This document shows positions 8,971 through 17,244 of a stretch of 35,022 nt of DNA, piece after piece. The number at the start of each line of letters is the position of its first letter. Within the stretch, counting starts at the first letter, position 1. The position numbers and the translations under genes are program-made. This DNA is from SAR202 cluster bacterium (lineage in GTDB: Bacteria > Chloroflexota > Dehalococcoidia > SAR202 > CAJWER01), in NCBI GenBank assembly GCA_030740335.1, contig JASLXL010000063.1, forward strand, positions 1-35,022, written 5' to 3'. A model generated the notes under the pieces. That model worked only from the letters and a program-made list of their open reading frames with translations. It made no database searches and was not told where the DNA came from.

Positions 8971-9002
8971 GGTAGGTCGCTCCACAGGGGTATGGCCGCG
9001 CC

Positions 9003-9032
9003 AATATAGCAGTGGGTCTTCGGGGCGGTCAA
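9003..9032 (-). promoter_or_regulatory. Promoter of the crotonase / CoA-transferase operon
   Basis: On the minus strand TTGACC (9032-9027), an 18-bp spacer and TATATT (9008-9003) form a good sigma70-type promoter. Its predicted start lies about 26 bases before the ATG at 8970, leaving room for the GGAG ribosome site. Confidence 0.65.
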
Positions 9033-9110
9033 GGCAGGCGCTCCCTTGGAGCGTGGACGCCAAGCCGTGGGGCTGTGTATGATGTCGGAGGTCAAGTAGG
9101 AGGACCTCAC

Positions 9111-10036
9111 GTGGGCGTTAAAGAGCTATCGGAGAATCCCCGCACCGCGGGATTATCGCGAATCAAGTACCTGCAGAGCCGAGGCTCTGAGGAGCAAATG
9201 GCCGAATTTCTCAACGCTCTGTTCCCGGAAGCGTTCAAAGCCAGACACAACGGCGACTATGATACTTTTATCGAGTTCTGGTAGGGGTGGGAGGATGTGA
9301 CCCTGACCGGCCAGTTCAACACCATGGAATTCCCGGACGTAGAGATTTCGTGGGCGACCCTTTCCAGTCCGCTGAGCAGAGCGCAAAGGTCGTATTGGTC
9401 ACCACGGGTGGCCTATATGTCGAAGGGCAAGAACCTTTTGGTTGTGGGGAAACCTAGTACCGCCGGATACCGAGCGATGTGCGGTAGGAGGACATTCGGA
9501 TTCTCCACCATGGCTACGACAACAGGCCGGCAAATCAGGACATCAACTGCGTCTATCCCCTCGGTCGGTTCAAGGAGATGGAATCGGAGGGCAAAATAGC
9601 CGAGCTTTCGGGTACCGGCTACTCCTTCATGGGGATAATCAACGACACCGAGACCTTGATCAACGAAAGTGCGCCGGAGGTCGCCCTCTTCCTGAAGTAG
9701 GATGGGGTCGACGCCGTATTCCTCGCGTCGATCTGACCGATCTGTAACCGGTCCGTTGGACTGGTAGTAAGGGCGATTGAGGCTGAAGGCATCCCGACCG
9801 TGATCACGATGATGTACAAGCAGGTTGTAGATGCTCTGTGGCATCCGCGGGTGGCCTACGCGCGCTTTTCTTTTGGTCACCCCATGGGAGAGCCCGGCAA
9901 TGGTGATCAGCAACGGGTGGTTATCGAAGACGTGTTGGAACTGCTGATGATCGCCACCGAGCCTGGCACCATCGAGGCGCTGCCATACCGATGGCGTTGC
10001 GAGGACTACGCGAAGATCAGAAGAGAGCGGGGCTAG
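9111..10036 (+). pseudogene. Decayed GrdB/PrdB-like reductase (selenoprotein B family), with TGA at the Sec/Cys position
   Basis: A GTG at 9111 with an excellent AGGAGG site opens a frame that stops at TAG 9282. Family homology resumes and, after a frameshift near 9380-9390, continues one frame over to TAG 10034. Recognisable blocks are VVLVTTGGLYVEGQEPF, YRRIPSDV, QDINCVYPLGRF, YSFMGIINDTE, DGVDAVFLASI-TGA-PICNRSVG, AIEAEGIPTVI, FSFGHPMGEPGN and PGTIEALPYRW. They match the glycine/sarcosine/betaine/D-proline reductase selenoprotein B family and its Cys homologues. In-frame TAG codons interrupt it at 9282, 9455, 9485 and 9698. Four ambers plus a frameshift mean it is broken, although residue conservation is high, so the decay is recent. 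The TGA at 9734-9736 is listed separately. It is followed in the same direction by an AcsA-like remnant. Confidence 0.82.
9734..9765 (+). other. In-frame TGA at the family's selenocysteine position with a candidate bacterial SECIS hairpin
   Basis: TGA (9734-9736) lies in DAVFLASI-x-PIC, where GrdB/PrdB proteins have Sec in a U-x-x-C motif and homologues have C-x-x-C. Downstream, ACCGGTCC (9747-9754) pairs fully with GGACTGGT (9758-9765), including one G-U pair, around a GUU loop. The loop begins 18 bases after the TGA. This agrees with the bacterial SECIS pattern as I know it: a small apical loop about 16-37 nt from UGA, with a G in its first two positions. The alternative is a Cys codon (TGC or TGT) mutated to TGA in a dying gene, with the hairpin arising by chance. 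Confidence 0.45.
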
Positions 10037-10069
10037 GGGTTGGGGATTGGGGCCTGATTCGGTCTCCTA

Positions 10070-10100
10070 TTCCACTTGGGGACAAGATTGAGGTGAGGGT
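10070..10100 (+). repeat. Dispersed repeat R2, copy 1
   Basis: The segment ends in GATTGAGGTGAGGGT after TTCCACTTGGGGACAA. The same core recurs at 21295-21329 and 27294-27332. This copy supplies the TGA (10089-10091) that closes the AcsA-like frame on its 5' side. Confidence 0.6.
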
Positions 10101-11453
10101 CCAATCGAGAACGATTCCGAGACAGCGAGCTTTGACTGGGCTCAGGCCTACGACCAAATGGCCTGGTTGCCTGGCGGCGCGCTCAATATGGCTCACGAGG
10201 CAATTGATCGCCACACCCGAGGTCGCCTCGCCCGCAAGATCGCCCTGATTTGGCTGGGTCGCAACGGCGAACGTGAAGAGTACACCTTCGCCCAAGTTCG
10301 TGAGTTGTCCAACCGATTTGCCAACGTTCTGCTGAGCCTGGGTATAGTCAAAGGTGACCGCATCGCCATTCACCTCGACCGGGTTCCCGAGAGCTACTTT
10401 GCTCTACTAGGCATCCTCAAGACCGGTGCAATTGCATGCCCTGTGTTCTCGGGTTTCAGCCCGGAGACGCTAAGGGACCGCATGAAAAAAACAGAGGCCA
10501 AGGTCCTGATTACACATCCCCAGTTGCGCCGAGGTCTCGGCGACCTTGTATACGAGCTGTTTGAGTTGCAGCATATCGTTGTTGTGAACAAAGACGGTCG
10601 ATATCCAGAGCATCCGGAGACTGCCGATCTCGACTATTACGAAGAGATGTCGAAGGCATCGACGACGTTCGTAATCCTGCCGACCAGTCCCTACGACACG
10701 GCTTTGCTGCACTACACGTCCGGGGTGACCGGCGAACCCAAGGGAGTGTTGCTGCGCCACCAATCCATAGTGCAACAGGCCTTAACTGCCAGGTCGATAC
10801 TCGATCTGCGGCCCGGTGATGTCTACTGGTGTACCGCCGACCCCGGCTGGTTTGTTGGCACTACATACGGGTGCCTGGCGCCCTGGGCTGTGGGCGCGAC
10901 CGTGGTGGTACGCGAGGGGCTATTTGAAGCCGAGGCGTGGTACAGGCTGATACAGGAGGAGCACGTCACCGTGTGGTACAGCGCGCCGACCGCCCTGCGA
11001 TTGTTGCAAACTGGGTCCCTCGATCTGCCCGCAGGATACGACCTGTCGTGTCTGCGCCTTGTGGCCAGTGTGGGTGAGGTCCTGGAAGCTGACACAGTGG
11101 AGTGGAGCGTTGGTGTTCTAGGAACGCCGATCCGTAACACCTGGCTACAGACGGAGACCGGCGCGGTCATGTGTGCCGTATACCCGTATATGGACTCGCC
11201 CCTGGGTTCGGCTGGGAAGCCTGGACCGGGGGTAGATCTGGCAGTCCTTGGCCGTGATTTCAGGCGAGTGGAGACGGGGACAACCGGGAATCTGGGGATA
11301 CGCCCCGGATGGCCGGCCATGTTCCAAGGCTATTGGGGGGACGACGACGACGAGTACAACTCGCGGTTCAGAGGAGGGTGGTATGTCACTGACGACATGG
11401 CCCGAATTGACACCGACGGCTACGTATGGATTGAGCGCAGGACCGACGGCTAG
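10101..11453 (+). pseudogene. Acetyl-CoA synthetase-like (AcsA-type) AMP-forming ligase, truncated at both ends
   Basis: About 450 residues match the short AcsA-type acyl/acetyl-CoA synthetases: FDWAQAYDQMAWLPGGALNMAHEAIDRH at the start, LLHYTSGVTGEPKGVLL (P-loop-like adenylation motif), ADPGWFVGTTYG, NTWLQTETGAVM and GGWYVTDDMARIDTDGYVWI. The protein stops at ERRTDG-TAG, where functional enzymes continue with a GRADDVIKTAG-like hinge and a ~110-residue C-terminal lid carrying the catalytic Lys; that lid is absent. On the 5' side homology starts before the first usable ATG (10158) and meets an in-frame TGA at 10089 inside a dispersed repeat. The core has no internal stop, so a shortened protein could still be made, but it should not complete the CoA-transfer step. 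Confidence 0.8.
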
Positions 11454-11503
11454 ACGTGGCGTGGGCGTGTGGGTTGCACCCTGAACACCTTACCCCTCGC
11501 CCT

Positions 11504-13258
11504 CTAGTCTCGCGGGACCAGGGGTAGGGTCACGTGTGAGGGGTACGTCGAGTCGTGGTGGATCGTCTGGAGCGCCGAGACCACGGTCCGGTCGCCACCG
11601 ATTGGTCCGCCGGTGTTGGCGTTGCGGTCGAACCGCGGGAAGTTGCTGCTGGATATCTCCAGCCTGATCCGATGATCCTTCCAGAACAGATTACTGGTGG
11701 CCCACAGGTCGATGGTGTACTCGTAGACCTCGCCGGCGTTGATTGGATCGGCCGGGGTCTTGGGGACCCTGTAGCGAGCGCGTACTATGCCGTCCGTCAG
11801 GTTCCTGGCATAGCCGTCTGGACGTACATCGACCAGCTTGGCGGTGAAGTCGGTGTCCTCAGCCGAGGTGGAAGCGTACAAAGTGACCGTAATTGGACCG
11901 GTGACCTCCATATAATTCTCCAGGGGAGGTGTCGTGTAGACCAGGACATCGTGTCGCGACTCTACTGGCCGCTGGTCAAATGCCCCCGCCGGGTAGACCC
12001 CGGGATCGCTGATGATCTGGCCGCCGCGAGTGGGCACCGGGTCGATAGGATTGTAGACGTAGACATCGGAGGGCTCGCCGATGTTTGGGGTCTGCACATC
12101 CAGCCAACCATCGCCATTTAGCGAGTTGGCCCTGCCGTGACTGTGAAGGTAGTAGTTCACGGATTCGGCTCGTTCCAGTGGCCACTTATCCTCTGTGCGC
12201 CAGACATTCTCGCCCATCACGAAGATCTTGACAGGCTTTTCGTCAGCCACGCCATTGTCCTCGCCCTTGAGCCAGTAGTCATAGTAGCGCAGGATCTGCC
12301 CCTGCATATCGAGTCCAAATGACGAGGCCTGGCTGCCGAATCCACGCTCTCCCGCGACGCTTATCCCGATGCCGCCATGCACCCATGGACCGATAACCAA
12401 TCTCTGGCCTCGCCTCGCATTATCTGAGCCACCCAACTCGCGCATCCTGGTGAAGTTGTTGAGAGTTCCACCGAGAAATATGTCGTACCAGCCGCCGTAA
12501 TTGAAGGCCGGTACCGTTATGTCTGAGTGGGACTCCTCGATAGAGATGCGCTGCCAGTACTCGTCATACTCTGGGTGGTCGAGCCAGTCGTAGTAGTAGG
12601 GCGCCATTCCGCCCTCCAGGTCCGGGAGTTCCTTCATGGGGAGATAGCGGTACCCGGCTTCCACTTTGTCCTTGGCCTCTATCAGGATGTCGAGCTGGCG
12701 TGGTGACAAATAGAGGCGATTGGCCAGGTTGTCCCAGTTCGCGGACGTGAGATTGTCGAGTGTCCACTCCAGGTTGAATCCCAGTTGGAAAGCGCCTCCC
12801 TGCCAGGCCCAACCCTCGTAGTAATCCGACCCGGTGAGCCCTGGTGCTATGGCCGCCAGGGACGGCGGCAACGACCGTGCTGCAAGCCACTGGGTCGCAC
12901 CCACGTACGAGGATCCGTACATGCCGACCTTGCCGTTACACCATGGTTGCCCTGCAACCCACTCGATCGAGTCGTAGCCGTCGTTCATTTCGTCTGTGAA
13001 GGTGTAGAACTCGCCGTCGGAGCTGAAGCGGCCGCGAATATCTTGAATTACGACTGCGTATCCGGCCATCGCGGCGCGTATTGCGTCGAGCGAATAGGTT
13101 CTGGACGACGGGGTGCTCTTGTCATAAGGGGTCCGCTGAAGAAGCGCAGGAAACCCGCCATTGGCGTCCGGGCGGAAGATATCGACGTAAGTGATCGTTC
13201 CGTCCCTCAGCATCAGTGGGCTGTTGGGTTCGAATTTTATCGAGTATGGCGCTGCCAT
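11504..13258 (-). CDS. CocE/NonD family hydrolase (X-Pro dipeptidyl-peptidase S15-like)
   Basis: The 584-residue alpha/beta-hydrolase has the layout of cocaine esterase and Xaa-Pro dipeptidyl-peptidase S15: a catalytic domain with a helical cap, then a C-terminal jelly-roll (PAGAFDQRP near 440, ENYMEVTGPITVTLYAST, and terminal RLEISSSNFPRFDRN). The catalytic triad can be read: Ser117 in GSSYVG, Asp259 in GGWYD and His294 in GPWVHGG; the first two even share their numbers with cocaine esterase. No signal peptide is visible. The ATG at 13258 is preceded by AAGGAGAGGCAGGAG. It probably cleaves an ester or amide such as an acyl ester, glutaryl amide or X-Pro peptide; the substrate is not predictable. 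It converges on the AcsA-like remnant and diverges from CoxG. Confidence 0.93.
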   Translation of the reverse strand: MAAPYSIKFEPNSPLMLRDGTITYVDIFRPDANGGFPALLQRTPYDKSTPSSRTYSLDAIRAAMAGYAVVIQDIRGRFSSDGEFYTFTDEMNDGYDSIEWVAGQPWCNGKVGMYGSSYVGATQWLAARSLPPSLAAIAPGLTGSDYYEGWAWQGGAFQLGFNLEWTLDNLTSANWDNLANRLYLSPRQLDILIEAKDKVEAGYRYLPMKELPDLEGGMAPYYYDWLDHPEYDEYWQRISIEESHSDITVPAFNYGGWYDIFLGGTLNNFTRMRELGGSDNARRGQRLVIGPWVHGGIGISVAGERGFGSQASSFGLDMQGQILRYYDYWLKGEDNGVADEKPVKIFVMGENVWRTEDKWPLERAESVNYYLHSHGRANSLNGDGWLDVQTPNIGEPSDVYVYNPIDPVPTRGGQIISDPGVYPAGAFDQRPVESRHDVLVYTTPPLENYMEVTGPITVTLYASTSAEDTDFTAKLVDVRPDGYARNLTDGIVRARYRVPKTPADPINAGEVYEYTIDLWATSNLFWKDHRIRLEISSSNFPRFDRNANTGGPIGGDRTVVSALQTIHHDSTYPSHVTLPLVPRD

Positions 13259-13309
13259 CTCCTGCCTCTCCTTGAGTCCATTCGGTCAAGCCGTCGATAG
13301 CGGTTGCGA

Positions 13310-13338
13310 ATCTTAGCATAGCGCTTGCACACCTACAA
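13310..13338 (-). promoter_or_regulatory. Candidate promoter for the CocE-type hydrolase gene
   Basis: Minus-strand TTGTAG (13338-13333), a 17-bp spacer and TAAGAT (13315-13310) upstream of the ATG at 13258. A weaker plus-strand pair, TTGGAC (13345-13350) and TAGCAT (13369-13374) with 18-bp spacing, could drive the divergent coxG-like gene. Confidence 0.33.
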
Positions 13339-13411
13339 GGTGATTTGGACTGGGCCGCCGCCCTGTGCTAGCATCCGAGCAAGGTACGCTGCGAGTCGGG
13401 AGATCTATATC

Positions 13412-13852
13412 TTGAAGATAGAGGGACGGTACAGCTTCTTTTCCGGTCCCGAACTGGTATGGGCGAGACTGCTGGAGACCGAGGTACTGGCGGGGTGCAT
13501 ACCTGGCTGCCGGGAATTCCAAGCGGTCACCGAGGATGTCTTCCAGGTGGAGATCAACGCCGGTTTTGGCGCGATTAGCGGTACCTTTAGTGGAACGATT
13601 AAGGTGATCGAGAGGGACGCTCCGCGCTCTCTCAGGATGGTTGTAGAAGGCAAGGGCCCTGCCGGTGGACTTACAGGCGATGCGTTGCTCACGTTCCACG
13701 ATGTGGGTGGCGCCGCTGAGATAGAGTTATCGGGCGATGCCCAGGCAACCGGAATACTGGCCCGGCTGGGACAGCGGCTCATGGCTCCCGCGTCCAAGGT
13801 GATGATCGACAAATTTTTTGATTGCCTTCGAGAAGAAGTCGACGCTCCCTAG
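13412..13852 (+). CDS. coxG: CoxG family protein (SRPBCC / carbon monoxide dehydrogenase subunit G)
   Basis: The 146-residue protein covers the CoxG domain from end to end: KIEGRYSFFSGPELVWARLLETEVLAGCIPGC at the N terminus, then GTFSGTIKV, EGKGPAGGLTGDALLTF and GDAQATGILARLGQRLMAPASKVMIDKFF. CoxG proteins belong to the SRPBCC lipid/ligand-binding fold and are linked to maturation or membrane anchoring of molybdenum CO-dehydrogenase-type enzymes, but many copies, like this one, stand alone with no coxL/M/S neighbours. The start is placed at TTG 13412, which gives the family's usual MKIEG-like beginning with GGAG nine bases upstream; longer frames back to 13325 lack family similarity. A hairpin follows the stop codon. 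Confidence 0.87.
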   Translation: MKIEGRYSFFSGPELVWARLLETEVLAGCIPGCREFQAVTEDVFQVEINAGFGAISGTFSGTIKVIERDAPRSLRMVVEGKGPAGGLTGDALLTFHDVGGAAEIELSGDAQATGILARLGQRLMAPASKVMIDKFFDCLREEVDAP

Positions 13853-13856
13853 GCCA

Positions 13857-13880
13857 TGGTCAGCACTAGAGCGCTGACCA
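13857..13880 (+). terminator. Hairpin just after the coxG-like gene
   Basis: TGGTCAGC (13857-13864) pairs perfectly with GCTGACCA (13873-13880) around an eight-base loop, five bases after the stop codon. The tail (GTATTTG) is only weakly T-rich, so it may be a weak terminator. Confidence 0.45.
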
Positions 13881-13946
13881 GTATTTGAATCAGCCGCTGG
13901 GTCAGCCCATGACCTATGTGCATCTGGAGTTGGTGGAGGGTATTTC

Positions 13947-14846
13947 GTGGTGGACCCCGAAAACAGCATCATAGACTCCCATATCCATATCTGGGCAGCC
14001 GACCAAGAGTCGTACCCTCTAGCTCTAGGCTTTGCGGACTCCGACCTCTGGATTCCTTCATACGAGCCTCAGGACCACCTGGCTATCGCTGGAGATCTGG
14101 GCATCGGCAGGATCAACTTCGTCCAGATGACCTGGTATGGTACGGACCACCGCTACATTTTGGACCAAATCGCCGCCGCCCCGGATCGGTTCGTCGGCAC
14201 GGGAATCGTACCCGCCGTCACAGACATCGATGTAGGGAGTCCTGGAGACACGATGATTGCGCTGTCGAAAGGGGGGATCTATGCCTTTCGGATGCTTGGT
14301 CGTAGTTGGCACAGGCGGCCCATTAGCGACGGACCTCAATGGATGAATCACCATGGTTACGCCGAGATGTTTGAGACCGGCGCCGCGCACAACCTGGTGC
14401 TGAGTTTCCTTGCAGAGCCAAGCGACCTTTCTGAGATCGACCGGATGTGCACACTATATCCGGAGACTCCGGTGATAATTGATCACCTGTGCCGCATAGG
14501 CATCGACGGTCAATTCCCGGACGAGGATATTCGCGCGCTGTGTGATCTGTCTCGCCACCCGAATGTCTATATCAAGGTCGGGCCGTTTCAGCACTTGGGA
14601 TCGAAGTTGCGGCCATACCTCGATGTACTGCCACTTGTAGAGCGGGTCATAGACGCCTACGGTCCAGGAAGATGCATGTGGGAGTCAGATAGCCCCGCAC
14701 TGCGGCCTGGCAATTACGACGCTGATCCGGAACAGGATTTTGCTGCATCGTTGGCCCTGATCCGCGACCATGCAGATTTTCTGGCCGCCTCTGACAAACA
14801 CCAACTTCTTCAGGGCACAGCAGAGCGCCTATTTTTTGAGCGGTAG
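13947..14846 (+). CDS. Amidohydrolase family protein (metal-dependent TIM-barrel hydrolase)
   Basis: The 299-residue protein begins IIDSHIHIW, with the metal-binding HxH at His12 and His14. It has PVIIDHLCRIG in the middle (third metal His) and MWESDSP near residue 248 (Asp at the active site), the pattern of the amidohydrolase-2 family. That family includes 2-pyrone-4,6-dicarboxylate lactonase and decarboxylases such as ACMSD-type enzymes. The start is GTG 13947 (GTG-GTG-GAC) because GGAGGG lies six bases upstream. Hydrolysis of a lactone or decarboxylation of a cyclic acid is the likely kind of reaction; the substrate is unknown. Confidence 0.9.
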   Translation: MVDPENSIIDSHIHIWAADQESYPLALGFADSDLWIPSYEPQDHLAIAGDLGIGRINFVQMTWYGTDHRYILDQIAAAPDRFVGTGIVPAVTDIDVGSPGDTMIALSKGGIYAFRMLGRSWHRRPISDGPQWMNHHGYAEMFETGAAHNLVLSFLAEPSDLSEIDRMCTLYPETPVIIDHLCRIGIDGQFPDEDIRALCDLSRHPNVYIKVGPFQHLGSKLRPYLDVLPLVERVIDAYGPGRCMWESDSPALRPGNYDADPEQDFAASLALIRDHADFLAASDKHQLLQGTAERLFFER

Positions 14847-15013
14847 CTTGCTAATTTTCAAGGTATGGCTCTTCCCAGTTGGCGCTGACATCGCACTGCT
14901 GTTCGACTGGGTCCTGATACCAGCCTGTCTTCAATCCACGCTCCCTTCCAATAGCAGCAACAGTAGCAACGGCCAGGCCCGTTACTACACGAGCATCAGA
15001 TGCTTCAGCCTGC

Positions 15014-15814
15014 TCACAACGAGTTGTTCAGGAACCAGCGTAGGGTAGAGTCGAAGGCGCCGGGGACCTCCTGGTGTGGCCAGTGACCGGCACCTTCCAA
15101 CTCGGTGATACGTGATCCTGGCCGCGCTTCTCTGAGCGCAACAGCGGCGTCGTGGGCCAGAACCGCACTAGCGCGTCCACGCAGGATCAGGGTGGGGCAC
15201 CGGAGTTTGGACCACTCCTGTTGCAGGTCTTCTCGAATATGCACCTCAAGTACCGCCGGGTCCGCTTTGAGCACCCACCTATCACCCGGCAGCTTGGTAG
15301 TGAGGTGGGTTGCTTGATGCTCAATGACCGCGTTTGTGGCGTATGGCTGTAGAGTGCTGAGGTAGTCAATCACCTCTGCGAGCGACCGCCAGCCGACCGC
15401 GGAGGCGTGCTCAAGCTCCCCATGGCTGTTGGCGGCAATGTCACTGTCCACCGCAACCAAAGCTGCTATTCTGTCCGGACTTGCGGAGGCGAATGCTGTT
15501 GCCACCTTGCCGCCGTAGGAGTGCCCGACGAGTACCACGTCTCTTAGATCAAGCTCACGAAGGAGGCGACCAATGTCGCTTGAAAAATCGGCCTGCGAGT
15601 ACGCCCCCTCCGCCGATCGATCACTATCACCATGTCCTCGCAGATCGAGTGCTATAACACGATAGTGGTCCGCCAACCGGTCAGCCGCGCCACTCCAGTT
15701 TGCTGCGCAGTCCTGGAGTCCGTGTAATAGCACCAGGGTCGTGTCATCGGCGGTTCCCCGGTCTGTGTAGTGAAGCCTTGGTGTGGTCTCGTTCAGATAG
15801 CCGTCTCGATTCAT
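15014..15814 (-). CDS. Alpha/beta-fold hydrolase
   Basis: The 266-residue protein is a compact alpha/beta hydrolase. Seen: LVLLHGLQDCAANW (oxyanion loop with HG), VIALDLRGHGDSDRS, the nucleophile elbow VGHSYGG with Ser99, and GAGHWPHQEVP with the catalytic His near the C terminus. It has no signal peptide. It converges with the amidohydrolase gene (167 bases between stops, in which no clear terminator is seen) and diverges from the MFS gene 59 bases away. An ester, lactone or C-C bond hydrolase is possible; the exact substrate is not predictable. Confidence 0.92.
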   Translation of the reverse strand: MNRDGYLNETTPRLHYTDRGTADDTTLVLLHGLQDCAANWSGAADRLADHYRVIALDLRGHGDSDRSAEGAYSQADFSSDIGRLLRELDLRDVVLVGHSYGGKVATAFASASPDRIAALVAVDSDIAANSHGELEHASAVGWRSLAEVIDYLSTLQPYATNAVIEHQATHLTTKLPGDRWVLKADPAVLEVHIREDLQQEWSKLRCPTLILRGRASAVLAHDAAVALREARPGSRITELEGAGHWPHQEVPGAFDSTLRWFLNNSL

Positions 15815-15873
15815 GCAGTCGTAGCCTCTCTGGTCCCTTTACGTGCCCATTGTTTGGCATTAGTATATCCCGC

Positions 15874-17142
15874 ATGCGCGCTCTATACGCCTTTCTTCAC
15901 GCGCAACTCCCATTCCACGGTTGGCTGATAATCGCCGTCACGTTTCTTGCCTCGGCCCTTTCTATAGGGCCAGGCTATGCGTTTGGGCTGTTCATCGACC
16001 CGCTTCGGGACGCCTTTGGTTGGCAGCGGACAGCGGTGAGTGCATCCCTGTCCTTTGCAGCCGTAGGCAGCCTTACCTCGCCACTGCTTGGACGGTTCAT
16101 GGACCGGTTCGGCACGCGGCCCCTGATGGCCGTGTCCCTCGTGATCATGGGCACGAGTTTCCTGATGCGTCCGCTGATGACTGAACTGTGGCACTGGTAC
16201 GCCCTGAGCCTTCTTCAGTACCTGGCGTTCTCCGGTTCGGCAGGACTCCCGGCGGGACGGCTAGTCGGCATTTGGTTCGCGAAATCGCGAGGCCGCGTGA
16301 TGGGAATCACCACCATGGGCAACAATTTCGGCGGGTTCATTGTGCCGCTGATTACGGGTTTCCTACTTGCCTCGGGCAACTGGGAGGCTGCGTTCTTGCT
16401 CTTGGCCGGGCTCACCTACTTGGTCGCGTTGCTATCCATACTGGTGATCAGAGAGAGGCCGGACCGAGGACAGGTGCTGGAAGGACAAGGGGACGCTGGC
16501 GCGAAACCGCCTGAGCTTGACGGTTGGACGGTACGAGAGGCGCTGCACAGCCGGACTTTCTACACGATTGGAGTGGCCCTGAGCCTAGGTGCGTTCACGT
16601 ACAGCGCCGTGCTGCCTCAGATCAGTGACCACCTTGTCTCTCAGGGTATGTCGCGCACAACAGTGCCTTTTGCCATTAGCCTCCTTGCGACGTTTGGCAT
16701 GATAGGCAAACTCAGCTTTGGATACCTGTCGGAGCGGTTCACGGCCCGCCGGATGCTGATGGTGAGCCTTTCTGGGCAGATAGTATTCATAGCGATGATC
16801 GTACGATTTCCCACAGAGCCTATGGCCTGGCTGGCGGCCCCGGCTTTTGGACTGTTCATGGGGGCTTTCGGGGCGCTGGTACCCCTGCTGGTCCAGGAGA
16901 CCTTTGGACTGCGTAACTTCGGCACTATTTCGGGGCTGATTTCGACGGCGTCGGTAGTCCCATTCTTCGTCGGCCCCCTGTTGGCGGGCAGTTCCTTCGA
17001 TATCGCGGACAGCTACGGCCCAGGCTTCCTGATCGTCGCCGCCATGTTCGCGTTGGCCATAGCAACACTGTCCCAGGGTGGCACAGTGCCCGGCGCCATT
17101 CTGGGGCGGAGTTCGGTTACCTACGATGACGAAAGGGCATGA
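15874..17142 (+). CDS. Major facilitator superfamily transporter
   Basis: The 422-residue membrane protein has about 12 hydrophobic helices. It carries the MFS loop 2-3 signature (GRFMDRFGTRPLM) and the central loop IRERPDRGQVLEGQ dividing two six-helix halves. The pattern resembles the oxalate/formate antiporter or monocarboxylate transporter type, so small organic acids are likely cargo (inference). ATG 15874 is chosen because membrane-compatible sequence starts there; the in-frame extension back to 15700 overlaps the divergent hydrolase gene and is not protein-like. No ribosome site is obvious before this ATG, so a leaderless start is possible. Confidence 0.9.
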   Translation: MRALYAFLHAQLPFHGWLIIAVTFLASALSIGPGYAFGLFIDPLRDAFGWQRTAVSASLSFAAVGSLTSPLLGRFMDRFGTRPLMAVSLVIMGTSFLMRPLMTELWHWYALSLLQYLAFSGSAGLPAGRLVGIWFAKSRGRVMGITTMGNNFGGFIVPLITGFLLASGNWEAAFLLLAGLTYLVALLSILVIRERPDRGQVLEGQGDAGAKPPELDGWTVREALHSRTFYTIGVALSLGAFTYSAVLPQISDHLVSQGMSRTTVPFAISLLATFGMIGKLSFGYLSERFTARRMLMVSLSGQIVFIAMIVRFPTEPMAWLAAPAFGLFMGAFGALVPLLVQETFGLRNFGTISGLISTASVVPFFVGPLLAGSSFDIADSYGPGFLIVAAMFALAIATLSQGGTVPGAILGRSSVTYDDERA

Positions 17143-17244
17143 TTACAATGGCGAGGAGTTCGCCATTTGTGAGAGACTCGCTCGCATAACTGGGAATTTT
17201 TCTCACCTGCTCTTGAGGAAGGTCAAACACGACAAGGAGACAGT

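Noticed and set aside
9282..9700. Genetic recoding of TAG (for example pyrrolysine or amber-to-Gln)
   Set aside because: TAG ends many intact genes in the window (crotonase, cyclophilin, acylase, PanE-like, toroid, amidohydrolase, CoxG), and the gene also has a frameshift; decay explains it better.
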